This document shows, in pieces, positions 32,734 through 40,935 of a stretch of DNA of 64,000 nt (positions are counted from its first letter, which is position 1; every line of letters begins with the position of its first letter). A program made the translations under genes and the position numbers. Source of the DNA: Senimuribacter intestinalis (GTDB lineage: Bacteria; Bacillota; Clostridia; Peptostreptococcales; Anaerovoracaceae); assembly GCA_943192975.1 (NCBI GenBank), contig CALPCJ010000005.1, forward strand, positions 124,001-188,000, written 5' to 3'. Under the pieces are notes generated by a model. It was not told the DNA's origin and made no database searches. It saw only the letters and a program-made list of their open reading frames with translations.

Positions 32734-33831
32734 TTAATATCGAACCTGTTCGCCGCTGTAGCCAATTGTATCAAGGAACGGCGCCCAGCAAGTCCAGCCT
32801 TCTTTAGACATATACCATGCTTTTGGAGCAGGCATCGCTAAAACAAGGATATTCTGCCCTTCCTCCAGCTCAGCGTTTGTCACAGGACATCCTGTATCCA
32901 GATTCAGCGTGCAGATTAAGTCCGGCACTGTAAGTACCGCCTGATTGCCTTCATATGCAACCAGATTCTCATTCTGATAGTCAATTCTGAACTGGCGTCC
33001 CGCATAATCCTCAATTCCTTCGTAATACGTTCTGCCGAAGTCAAATCCTTTTTCCACAGCCAATTCATGCCTGACCAACTTTCCACGCCACAGTTCGCGG
33101 CATTCAACCACCTTACGGAGTTCCGTACCGATATCCAGTCTTTTTTCTATGGCGTCAAGAATCACATGTCCGACTTTTAGGGCTTTTGTATAGGCATCAG
33201 GCACAAGAAATTCCTTCATCTGCTCTTTGTTTGCCATCCAGCCGGCAATACCCATTACCATGCCAAATGCAACACAGACATTTCTGCAGAGAGTTTCAAG
33301 TCCCACCGCATCAAAAGGGTCTACAGGGTCTGCGACTACCACATCTCCCTTTCCGTTTGACAGCACACACGGCGCTGTTGCAAGCCCATTGATTGCAAAA
33401 GGAGTCGTATTCAACGCCGGCACCGCACGTCCGCAAGGGTCCACATCTACAAACGGCGCGTTGCATTCCATCGCGGTCAGCATCGGAACAAAGGAATTTC
33501 CCGCACCATACTCAATTGGAAAAACATTTGTCAGTCTGCGTTCCATGGCTGCTGCTTTCTCTTTCAGTCCTTCGTAAGCAGTTACAGATTTAACCAGAAA
33601 ATCCGTGCCACTTTCTCTGAACTTGACGGGAGATCCCATACCGGCAAGCACCCCCGCATAAGTGCCGTCTTCCATCTCGTCAACAGAAATCATTTTCACC
33701 GCAATCTCATGATTCCTCGCGTAAGTATTCAGATAAAAAAGTCCATGCTCCAGCGAACCGCCGCCGCCTGCTCCCATCAATGCCGTTGCATAAATAATTG
33801 CTTTGACATCCCGTTCCTTTAAAATTTTCAT
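32734..33831 (-). CDS. DUF917 family protein (hydantoinase-associated)
   Basis: A 365-residue protein of the DUF917 family, which is found beside hydantoinase/oxoprolinase genes. Recognisable blocks: GAGGGGSLEHGL near residue 22, EYGAGNSFVPMLTA near 107, and DVDPCGRAVPALNTTPF near 130. Catalytic role not established. First gene of the operon; no hydantoinase A/B gene is present in the window, so the pathway is incomplete or unusual. Confidence 0.85.
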   Translation of the reverse strand: MKILKERDVKAIIYATALMGAGGGGSLEHGLFYLNTYARNHEIAVKMISVDEMEDGTYAGVLAGMGSPVKFRESGTDFLVKSVTAYEGLKEKAAAMERRLTNVFPIEYGAGNSFVPMLTAMECNAPFVDVDPCGRAVPALNTTPFAINGLATAPCVLSNGKGDVVVADPVDPFDAVGLETLCRNVCVAFGMVMGIAGWMANKEQMKEFLVPDAYTKALKVGHVILDAIEKRLDIGTELRKVVECRELWRGKLVRHELAVEKGFDFGRTYYEGIEDYAGRQFRIDYQNENLVAYEGNQAVLTVPDLICTLNLDTGCPVTNAELEEGQNILVLAMPAPKAWYMSKEGWTCWAPFLDTIGYSGEQVRY

Positions 33832-33888
33832 TTCAAACCTCCCTGCTCTATTTCGTGATATTTAATTTGCTTCATTGTATAACTTTAC

Positions 33889-33914
33889 TCGCAAAACTGT
33901 ATATATCGCGAGGG
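33889..33914. promoter_or_regulatory. CTCGC ... GCGAG inverted repeat between DUF917 and pucR genes
   Basis: CTCGC and GCGAG arms separated by about 15 bases in the 220-bp divergent intergenic region. Possible binding site for the PucR-type regulator. Confidence 0.4.
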
Positions 33915-33975
33915 ATAAAATTAAAATCACATTTTTGGTAAATGCAACAAAGGACCGAGAATCCCATCTTCTGCA

Positions 33976-34004
33976 TTGCGAAATCTGCCCCAGATGATTA
34001 TAAT
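33976..34004 (+). promoter_or_regulatory. Promoter of the PucR-type regulator
   Basis: TTGCGA (33976-33981), 17-base spacer, TATAAT (33999-34004). Confidence 0.65.
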
Positions 34005-34051
34005 AGAAGAAAAGCAGCACAGCTGTAAGCTTCATTAGGAGGATATCACTT

Positions 34052-35659
34052 ATGAGTATCACCGTTGCAGATTGCCTGAAGCTTCCTTCGTTAAGGGAAG
34101 CGACCGTTGTCGCCGGTGCCGGTGGCATCAACAGAGATGTAACTTGTGTATCGGTATTGGAGCATGTCGACCTGTTTATGCTTGAAAAGGAAGGCTTCTT
34201 TCTAGGCAGTCAAATCATCATCAGCGCCCTTGCATCCATCAAAGATGATGTAGAAGCGCAATGTAAATTAATCAGACTTTTATCCGACTCCGGGGAAGTT
34301 GGACTTGTGCTATATTATGTCGGAATTTTTGTTAAAACAATTGCTCCTGAAGTAATACAGACGGCAAATGAACTGGATTTTCCGCTGATTATGATGCCGC
34401 AGAATCGATATAATCATCGTTACAGTGATTTTATTTCTGAAGCAATGCATGTAATCATCGAAAACCAAAGACAGGAAACAAGCATCGTATCAGGAATCAT
34501 CGATCAGATTGCCCATCTTAAACCCCATAATCGAAATATAGAAACTGTCCTACGTCTCCTGAGCGACCGACTTCGCTGTTCGCTGCTGCTTGCTGATCGA
34601 AGGGGAACTATCTGCGCTTTTGCGCCTTGGCCTTTCGGCGCAGAATGGAGGGAAAATGACCTAAATTCGATTGCCGATTTAAGACTAAAAAACTCAAATT
34701 TCAATAATCCAACCGCAATGCATATCAACGGAACTGATGTGCTGGTTTACTGTATAACGCTGGATATCGCGAAACAAAAAAGCTGCTTCCTCGCGGGAAT
34801 TGATGAAGGTAATACACTGAATACTTCCTACCTATCACAGATAGAAGAGCTTCTGCTGCTGATTTCAACAATTTGGAAAAATACGTTCGCGGCAGAAGAC
34901 ACCGATGTACTTTTAGATGCTATCATAAACAATCATCCGAGAGAAATGCAGCGGATTGCGCAGGCGATGCAAATCGACATCACCTCTTTTGACACCGTAT
35001 GGATTCTCTGCGAGAACCAAAAAAACGACGCAGAAACAGAACACAATCCAAATTGGCTTGCTGTAAAACTGACTGCATTTCTCAAAGGTAATAAAAAAAC
35101 AGTACTGGTAGATGTATTGAAAGACTACGTCGTAGCTTTCATCAATTCTAACAGTAATCCATTTGTCGAATTTCCACAGGAATTTATAAAAGAAGTACAA
35201 TCTCCAGGACAAAATGATTTAGTCCTGTTCAGCAGTGCCTGGCATGCACACGAATCTACGGAAGAAGTTCGACAAGCATTCTCATTGATGGAAGAAAACA
35301 TTAAACATGCACGGATTCTCTATCCACATCAAAACATCTTTACCAGACACGAACTGCAGTTTATCCAGACCTGCCGAAATATCGTAGAAGGCTCTGAAGC
35401 AGAATTCAAAAATGCCACCAAAATACTGACGCCTCTTTTACAGGATGAAGCCGGTAAAGATGTCCTGGATACCCTTACAGTATTCTTACTGGACTGCCAG
35501 AGCAGCATTCCGGACACCGCAGAAAAGTTGTTCATTCATAAAAACACGGTAAAATATAGAATCAAAAAATCCGAGCGGCTGCTCGGCATAAATCTCTTAA
35601 AGATGCCGGAAGTGATGACCTTATATACGGCACTTGCGATGATGAGAATCTTATCGTAA
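34052..35659 (+). CDS. PucR family transcriptional regulator
   Basis: A 535-residue regulator with an N-terminal purine-catabolism regulator domain (ITVADCLKLPSLREATVVAGAGGINRDVTCVSVLE), a central GGDEF-like or GAF-like segment, and a C-terminal PucR helix-turn-helix (TAEKLFIHKNTVKYRIKKSERLLG). Divergent from the DUF917-racemase-permease-peptidase operon, its likely target. The inducer is probably a purine- or hydantoin-derived amide. Confidence 0.9.
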   Translation: MSITVADCLKLPSLREATVVAGAGGINRDVTCVSVLEHVDLFMLEKEGFFLGSQIIISALASIKDDVEAQCKLIRLLSDSGEVGLVLYYVGIFVKTIAPEVIQTANELDFPLIMMPQNRYNHRYSDFISEAMHVIIENQRQETSIVSGIIDQIAHLKPHNRNIETVLRLLSDRLRCSLLLADRRGTICAFAPWPFGAEWRENDLNSIADLRLKNSNFNNPTAMHINGTDVLVYCITLDIAKQKSCFLAGIDEGNTLNTSYLSQIEELLLLISTIWKNTFAAEDTDVLLDAIINNHPREMQRIAQAMQIDITSFDTVWILCENQKNDAETEHNPNWLAVKLTAFLKGNKKTVLVDVLKDYVVAFINSNSNPFVEFPQEFIKEVQSPGQNDLVLFSSAWHAHESTEEVRQAFSLMEENIKHARILYPHQNIFTRHELQFIQTCRNIVEGSEAEFKNATKILTPLLQDEAGKDVLDTLTVFLLDCQSSIPDTAEKLFIHKNTVKYRIKKSERLLGINLLKMPEVMTLYTALAMMRILS

Positions 35660-35660
35660 T

Positions 35661-35690
35661 AGAGACTGTGAAAAAAAGTCTGTAAATTAC
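35661..35690. repeat. Probable IS256-type terminal inverted repeat (one end)
   Basis: GAGACTGTGAAAAAAAGTCTGTAAATT resembles the ends of IS256-family elements and lies about 160 bp beyond the transposase remnant's C-terminus. The other end was not found. Confidence 0.5.
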
Positions 35691-35775
35691 TTTCTATGGT
35701 AATTTGGAACTATGAAACCTTTGAAATTTCAAAAGGTCTTAGTTGAAAATAATATAATACAAGTTTTTAGCCATG

Positions 35776-35807
35776 TCAAGGACTCCTTTCAAGAAAGGAG
35801 TCCTTGT
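35776..35807. terminator. Perfect hairpin in the IS remnant
   Basis: CAAGGACTCCTTTC pairs with GAAAGGAGTCCTTG (13-14 bp, tiny loop). It lies between the PucR gene and the transposase remnant and could stop transcription in either direction. Confidence 0.55.
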
Positions 35808-35844
35808 ATGCTTTTCATCTGTTTTAAACAGGAAAACGATCCCC

Positions 35845-36310
35845 CTACATGATGGAAAATTCTCCATAAACTTTACCCCAGTTTCTTAAAGGCCGTGTCC
35901 ATTTCTTCGTTGCCTGCAAACTTGCAAGATACAGTGATTTCAATAGTGCCTTGTCGTTTGGGAATACTGTGCGCTGACGATTCAGTTTCTTGTAAGTACT
36001 GTTCAGACTTTCGATGGCATTCGTCGTATAGATAACTTTTCTCACATCTGCAGAAAAGATGCCGCTAAGTCCATCTGTACAGATGACCATGATATCTTTG
36101 ACTCCTCAATTCTTTAGGCTGTTTAGTACACCAATCCAGTATTTACTGCTCTCATTCTCTCCGATTTCAAGGCTGATGACATCTTTCATCCCGTTCAGGG
36201 TATACCCCAAAATTACATAGGCTGTCAGTTTTCTAATCCGGTTATCTTCCCTGACTGAAAATGCACCGCATCAATGAAAATGATCGGTTTCCATCATAGA
36301 TTTGATGGTG
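35845..36310 (-). pseudogene. IS256 family transposase remnant
   Basis: Only the C-terminal part of a mutator-type transposase survives. From 36310 the frame reads IFIDAVHF, is shifted once, continues ...VREDNRIRKLTAYVILGYTLNGMKDV..., meets an in-frame TGA after LKN (near 36106), and resumes GVKDIMVICTDGLSGIFSADVRKVIYTTNAIESLN to the natural end at 35845. Catalytic DDE residues upstream are missing, so it is dead. It marks an insertion hot region near the pucR end. Confidence 0.85.
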
Positions 36311-36427
36311 CCACCTAATAGGTCTTTTAAAGCCTCCTATGTTAATTTCATTTTACCAGGATGAAATCGACCCGATTCAACCAAATACCCTGACGAATTA
36401 CAAAGCCTAAATTTAATTGTGGATTGA

Positions 36428-36682
36428 TTAGTCGTAATATATGTTGATGCCATATAGTGAACTCTGATTTGCCCCCTGTTGCAAAAGCATCCCTTCTAAA
36501 TCGGAATAAAGTTCTGCATTGACTGCCAACAATTCCTTGTCAATATCAACAACTGCCTTTACCGTACAAAGTTCAACAAAAAAGTCTCCCGTTCTATATT
36601 CTCTAATGCTTCTTTCTTTATTCTTTGGTTTAATATAATCATTCTGTTTAGCCCCATCTTGCTGAATATAAAATTCTCTCAT
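36428..36682 (-). CDS. Hypothetical 84-residue protein
   Basis: MREFYIQQDGAKQNDYIKPK... with no family I recognise. It is charged, soluble, without a signal peptide or membrane segment. It ends next to the IS remnant and has AT-rich composition; it may be cargo of a vanished mobile element or a fragment. The Shine-Dalgarno is poor. Confidence 0.35.
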   Translation of the reverse strand: MREFYIQQDGAKQNDYIKPKNKERSIREYRTGDFFVELCTVKAVVDIDKELLAVNAELYSDLEGMLLQQGANQSSLYGINIYYD

Positions 36683-36830
36683 GTGCCTTTAATAATTTAT
36701 TATACCATGCTAAATTTATAAAAGAAATTGCTGCAAATGCCGCATAAAAAGGTATGACTACAAAAATATCCGTACCCTTTTAAACTTTGCAGTCTTTTAG
36801 GGCAATCCGACCTATTTTTATTTTAAGTCT

Positions 36831-36855
36831 TGACATTACCTCGTTGCTTATGTCA
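36831..36855. promoter_or_regulatory. Operator-like palindrome of XRE gene 1
   Basis: TGACAT-N13-ATGTCA. It includes the -35 hexamer TTGACA (36830-36835). The same 25-bp layout recurs before XRE gene 2, so it is probably the autoregulatory site. Confidence 0.6.
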
Positions 36856-36892
36856 TACCAAAATCATAATAATGAAAGGAGGTAAATAGGAT

Positions 36893-37126
36893 ATGACATT
36901 AAAAGAATTTGACCGGGTAGGAATGGGTGTTCGCATCCGTCTCAGCAGAGAACGTGCAAATTTTTCCAGAGAACAACTTTCTGAACATCTGGATATTACG
37001 CCTAAATTTCTATCTGACATTGAATGCGGCAACAGAGGACTCTCTATGCAGACATTCATACTACTTATTCAAATCCTGGACGTTTCTGCAGATTATTTAA
37101 TCTTTGGAAATACTGCCGAAGACTAA
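36893..37126 (+). CDS. Small XRE family regulator, copy 1
   Basis: A 77-residue single-domain Cro/CI-type repressor: GVRIRLSRERANFSREQLSEHLDITPKFLSDIECGNRGLS. AGGAGG precedes the ATG. Closely similar to 39181-39414 in protein, promoter and 3' hairpin, so the whole unit was duplicated. The target beyond itself is unknown. Confidence 0.87.
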   Translation: MTLKEFDRVGMGVRIRLSRERANFSREQLSEHLDITPKFLSDIECGNRGLSMQTFILLIQILDVSADYLIFGNTAED

Positions 37127-37177
37127 CTAAAGTAGGACTGTAATTCCATCAGCTTCCATGCTGATAGGAAGATTGAA

Positions 37178-37203
37178 GGCACCGCAAAAGCGGTGCCTTG
37201 GTC
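37178..37203 (+). terminator. Terminator after XRE gene 1
   Basis: GGCACCGC-AAAA-GCGGTGCC then TTGGTCTTTT. Confidence 0.8.
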
Positions 37204-37211
37204 TTTTCGTT

Positions 37212-37567
37212 TTAATGATAACGTTCTATACGAGATGAAGCATCCCTCTCTGAAAATATGCCAATCTTTCCTGATATACGAATACTTACATTTTTCTTTG
37301 AAAGAACGTAAATCAACCGACTCAATTCTACACTATTGTTATTTCCAGTAGAAGAGAATACTCCAGACGGACTTGTAGAAATTGTGTAAGTGCCTTTCCT
37401 TCAACGCTTACTTTTTCTTCCCCTATAAAATCCTCCCATACGGTTTATATAACCCAAGCTCGTTTCTGCATTCCATACACGCTCATCGGCACAAAAAACA
37501 GCGAAATCACTACTGCAGTGCAAATGAAAACCTTAATCTTTGTTCCAAACATCTTCATCGCATCCAT
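37212..37567 (-). pseudogene. Decayed small secreted protein gene
   Basis: From 37567 the frame starts MDAMKMFGTKIKVFICTAVV, a signal peptide ending near MSVYG, but then stops at 37445. One base shift later the frame continues AETSLGYINRMGGFYRG, meets a TGA, and goes on as RKGTYTISTSPSGVFSSTGNNNSVELSRL ... to a stop at 37212. The remaining sequence reads like an exported protein of about 110 residues with one frameshift and one nonsense codon. Assigned by eye only. Confidence 0.4.
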
Positions 37568-37641
37568 AGCTCCCTCTCTCTAAACCTTCTGTTAAATAAT
37601 ACTTATATTTTCTCTTATGTCCAAGTAAAGCTTGTGCTCAA

Positions 37642-37679
37642 ATGAAAAGAAAGACCGCAGCAGCAGTCTTTCTTTTCAT
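37642..37679. terminator. Bidirectional hairpin upstream of the secreted-protein pseudogene
   Basis: ATGAAAAGAAAGAC pairs with GTCTTTCTTTTCAT around a CGCAGCAGCA loop. The nearby 37680-37870 stretch shows nothing else. Confidence 0.6.
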
Positions 37680-37873
37680 AGATGCAATATGATAATTTAT
37701 GTTAAAGTCGTGCAGAGGGGAGTAAAGCCTTTGCCTAACCGTAACACCAATTTTTTAGGTTCTTTCATTCTACATCTAAACGATTAACTTTTCAATAGTA
37801 AATTTCAAAATTTTTCTTATTTAATATATTTCATTCTCAATTTTTAAGATTCCAAAAACATTAATCTGAAACC

Positions 37874-38815
37874 TTACAGTTTTGCAGCCAGTTCCTCTAT
37901 TCTTCTGAACCTGTTATTGATACCTGATTTTTTCATCGGCGGGTTCATCATCTCCGCTAACTGCAATAAATTCGCCTCCGGATGCGCCAGGCGCAACTCT
38001 GCAACCTCCTGTAGTTTTTCAGGTAGCCACTCAAGCCCCTTTGCGTTCTCAATTTTTCGGATTGCTGAAATTTGCCGCTGAGAAGCGTCCAAAGTTCTAT
38101 CCGTATTAGCGTTGTCACAGTTTGTAATCCTCACCGCGTTGTTGACAAGCTCCTTCTTTATCTTCACATCTTCAAAGGCAAAAACCTGAGTATGAGCACC
38201 CATAATAGCCAGCGTATCACTGATATACTCCGAATTTTTCATATATACAATATAGTTTTCTTTTCGCTGCACCACCTTTGCGGATAAATCCACAAAGCTG
38301 TTTATCATTTTTCGAAGATCCATGGCAAGATTCTTGCTGGCGCACACAAATTCTAAATGGTAGCTTTTCGCAGGGTCATTCATCGTTCCCGCACCCATAA
38401 AAATGCCGCGCAAATACGCTTTCTTACAGCACTTGCTGCGAATAAGACCATCAAATATCCCATCAGAAATATAATTGTTGCCTTCCCGCACCATCAAAAT
38501 TCCTGTTTCACGCAAAATTTGCTCACTGCGCATTTCAGGACTGATGGCAAGCATATAGATTCTGCCTTTCTTGGGCGGTGGTGCGTCCTCCACTTCTAAT
38601 TCCGTATCTACTTGAAAATATTCTTTAATCAGTTTTTTATAATGCCGCGCCACTGCCGGATTTTCCGTAGTAATGACAATCTTAAACTTTCCGCCTCCTG
38701 CCAGCCTGAGACTGCCAGACACTCTAAGAAAGCCCGCAATTTCTGCAAGCATACAGCATTTCTTTTCTGGCTCAATTCTAGCCAACTCGTTTTTCGTTTC
38801 CGCCGCAAATGACAT
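37874..38815 (-). CDS. whiA: DNA-binding protein WhiA
   Basis: A 313-residue WhiA with an N-terminal homing-endonuclease-like (LAGLIDADG-derived) domain and a C-terminal helix-turn-helix ending in PMKKSGINNRFRRIEELA. Blocks such as CCMLAEIAGFLRVSGSLRL and KAYLRGIFMGAGTMNDP are diagnostic. It affects division or chromosome segregation in Firmicutes. Start at 38815 follows GGAGG by seven bases. It is normally cotranscribed with rapZ and yvcK; here it is separated from rapZ by an XRE gene and kce and has no yvcK neighbour. Confidence 0.93.
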   Translation of the reverse strand: MSFAAETKNELARIEPEKKCCMLAEIAGFLRVSGSLRLAGGGKFKIVITTENPAVARHYKKLIKEYFQVDTELEVEDAPPPKKGRIYMLAISPEMRSEQILRETGILMVREGNNYISDGIFDGLIRSKCCKKAYLRGIFMGAGTMNDPAKSYHLEFVCASKNLAMDLRKMINSFVDLSAKVVQRKENYIVYMKNSEYISDTLAIMGAHTQVFAFEDVKIKKELVNNAVRITNCDNANTDRTLDASQRQISAIRKIENAKGLEWLPEKLQEVAELRLAHPEANLLQLAEMMNPPMKKSGINNRFRRIEELAAKL

Positions 38816-39117
38816 GATCTGTCCTCCATCTATCACATCTGCATCTTTTTATATTCTACACGGGATTGCTTAAAACCCAAATTTATGGGGTTGCATTTCC
38901 TTTCATTTGCCAGCAATCACAATAACATTTCCCGAAATAAATCTATTGTTTTATTATGACAGATTTTTACTCTAAACTCAAGCCCTTTGTTAATACCCAT
39001 CCCCTTCCAACATGATAAATGCAATTTCCGATAAAAAAATCTATATAACCGTTGGTTATGTGAGGAAAACCGTTGCATAGTTTTTAGGTCAATTTGACCT
39101 ATTCCCCTTTTTACTAT

Positions 39118-39142
39118 TGACATTACTTTACAACTTATGTCA
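39118..39142. promoter_or_regulatory. Operator-like palindrome of XRE gene 2
   Basis: TGACAT-N13-ATGTCA, same spacing as at 36831, overlapping TTGACA. A second dyad AGGTCA-ATT-TGACCT lies just upstream (39086-39100); its counterpart before XRE gene 1 is imperfect. Confidence 0.6.
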
Positions 39143-39180
39143 TACCAAAACCATCAAGAACGAAAGGAGGTAAATAGGAT

Positions 39181-39414
39181 ATGTCATTACAAACATTTGA
39201 CCAAGTAGCCATGGGTATGCGGATCTGTCTCAGCAGAGAACATGCAGCACTTTCCAGAGAACAGTTAGCTGAATGTCTGGGTATTACGCCAAAATTTCTC
39301 GCTAACATTGAGCGCGGCAGCAGAGGACTCTCAATGCAAAAATTCATACTGCTGGTTCAAATCCTGAATGTTTCCGCTGATTATTTAATCTTCGGAAATA
39401 ATGCTGAAGACTAG
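39181..39414 (+). CDS. Small XRE family regulator, copy 2
   Basis: A 77-residue Cro/CI-type repressor, paralogue of 36893-37126 (GMRICLSREHAALSREQLAECLGITPKFLANIERGSRGLS). AGGAGG precedes the ATG. Divergence is mostly in surface residues while the recognition helix region ITPKFL is kept, suggesting the two may read the same operator. Confidence 0.87.
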   Translation: MSLQTFDQVAMGMRICLSREHAALSREQLAECLGITPKFLANIERGSRGLSMQKFILLVQILNVSADYLIFGNNAED

Positions 39415-39467
39415 CTGATGTAAAGCTGTAAATCTATCAGTTGCCACGCACTGATAGAAAGACTAAA

Positions 39468-39490
39468 GACATCGCGAAAGCGGTGTCTTT
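39468..39490 (+). terminator. Terminator after XRE gene 2
   Basis: GACATCGC-GAAA-GCGGTGTC followed by TTTGTCT; counterpart of the hairpin at 37178. Confidence 0.7.
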
Positions 39491-39541
39491 GTCTACTTCG
39501 TTCAATCTCTTCCTGCCTGCACTTCTGAAACAAAGATTCCC

Positions 39542-39789
39542 TTTGCAGAACTTTACCCTTTGCAGGCGCAAAAAAAGGAAAAAGTGTTTATCGTTTCAAC
39601 TCAAATAACGCCTCCACGGCTATTCCGCATTAACTTCTGAACTGAGAAGTATTTCTGTCCAAGAAAATTTGATGAATTTCTTTCTAGTTTCTTTAAATGT
39701 TCGCCAAATATCTCACTTTCCATTCTGATTCACTGCTCCATACGAAATTTTTCCTTTTTTTGCACGGATAAAGGGCAAAGTTCTGCAAA
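39542..39789. repeat. Long inverted repeat, about 250 bp overall
   Basis: 39542-39586 (TTTGCAGAACTTT ... GCAAAAAAAGGAAAAA) reappears inverted at 39745-39789 with only a few differences. No gene in between. Together with 5277-5529 it is a second element of near-identical overall size, though the arm sequences are not the same. The rest of 39490-39867 shows nothing recognisable. Confidence 0.5.
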
Positions 39790-39866
39790 AGTAAAAAACA
39801 CTTCGTTTACTGAACTGCGCCGCCCTAGAATTTAACATGTCCATCAGCTATTTATAAAAGCACAGC

Positions 39867-39900
39867 AAAAGCCGCCGGTATAATCCCCCAGCGGCTTTAA
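39867..39900 (-). terminator. Terminator after kce
   Basis: Minus strand AAAGCCGC ... GCGGCTTTT, 20 bp past the stop codon. Confidence 0.75.
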
Positions 39901-39919
39901 AGATCTTTGCTTAATATAC

Positions 39920-40750
39920 TTATTTCAGTGGAGCAAGACCCAGAATTTCTCTTGCTTCAGCAGGTGTAGCAACTTCTCTGCCGAGCAGCTTAGCCAGTTC
40001 TACAACCTTAGCGACCATCTGTCCATTGGATTCAGCTAAAACGCCTTTTTCCATGTAAAGGTTATCTTCGAAACCTACACGAACGTGTCCGCCTAAGGAA
40101 ATAGTAGCAGCAGCGATGTGCCAAGCGTTCTTGCCAAGACCTGTTGCAGTCCAGGTGGAACCTTCAGGAATGGATTCTACCATGTAAACCAGGTCTCTGA
40201 TGGTAGCGCTCATCTGTACGCCCAGTACGAAGTCCCAGTGAATTGGCTTAGGCAGGAAACCCTTCTTGTGTGCAGTCTTCATAGCAATATCAATCATACC
40301 CTTGTCGAATACTTCACATTCAGGCTTAATGCCTCTTTCCTGCATGATCTTTGCAAAGTTGACAATTGTGTTGTCAGTGTTTACAAAGATTTCGTCTCCG
40401 CCGAAGTTGCAGGTACCACAGTCTAAAGTAGCCATTTCTGGAGTTGGAACTACCTCTGTGGACTGTAATCTTTCCAAATCGGTCATACCAACAGCACCGC
40501 CGGTGGAAGGCTGAATGATTGCGTCCGGACATTCTTTTCTGATTGCATCGATACATTCCTGGAATCTGCCCTTATCCTGAGTTGGTGTACCGTCATCCCA
40601 TCTAACGTGCAGGTGGATTAAGGATGCGCCGGCATCATAAGCAGATTTTGCTTCTCTAACGATTTCTTCTACAGTGTAAGGAACGTTCGGATTCTGTTCC
40701 TTGGTTACTTCTGCGCCGCAAATGCAAGCACTGATAATTAATTTGTCCAT
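39920..40750 (-). CDS. kce: 3-keto-5-aminohexanoate cleavage enzyme
   Basis: A 276-residue Zn-dependent (beta/alpha)8 enzyme of the BKACE family that, with acetyl-CoA, converts 5-amino-3-oxohexanoate to acetoacetate and 3-aminobutyryl-CoA. Key features: ICGAEVTKEQNP near residue 10, metal ligands in ASLIHLHVRWDDG (HxH), QPSTGGAVGM near 80, and the glutamate in CEVFDKGM. It links the Kdd product to the Kal substrate, so substrate assignment is supported by the two other pathway genes here, although it is 35 kb away from them. Codon use is highly biased as in kal and kdd. Start has AAAGGAG nine bases upstream. Confidence 0.9.
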   Translation of the reverse strand: MDKLIISACICGAEVTKEQNPNVPYTVEEIVREAKSAYDAGASLIHLHVRWDDGTPTQDKGRFQECIDAIRKECPDAIIQPSTGGAVGMTDLERLQSTEVVPTPEMATLDCGTCNFGGDEIFVNTDNTIVNFAKIMQERGIKPECEVFDKGMIDIAMKTAHKKGFLPKPIHWDFVLGVQMSATIRDLVYMVESIPEGSTWTATGLGKNAWHIAAATISLGGHVRVGFEDNLYMEKGVLAESNGQMVAKVVELAKLLGREVATPAEAREILGLAPLK

Positions 40751-40826
40751 TGGTCTTCTCCTTTATAAATATATTCTTCTTCACGCAAGATAATCTGCGC
40801 AATGCTCCTCTTCAAACTAGCATACA

Positions 40827-40835
40827 TGTAGTATA
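40827..40835 (-). promoter_or_regulatory. Extended -10 promoter of kce
   Basis: Minus strand TGGTATACT (TATACT at 40830-40835 with an upstream TG). No -24/-12 element and no GAACC palindrome is seen, so kce seems not to share the sigma-54 control of kdd and kal. Confidence 0.45.
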
Positions 40836-40935
40836 CCATAAATTCCACTTCCTGGGTAGGGGTGAAATTCAGAAATCCCTGCTCCTCTGCCCGATTCTGC
40901 GGCAGTGAGTCGACAATGAATCACCTGCCCATCGC

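Noticed and set aside
33832..34051. Purine riboswitch upstream of the DUF917 operon
   Set aside because: No conserved purine-aptamer loops could be found; only a simple inverted repeat and ordinary promoters.
37382..37645. 87-residue plus-strand open frame near the XRE gene
   Set aside because: No Shine-Dalgarno, odd composition; the opposite strand carries the signal-peptide pseudogene that explains the region better.
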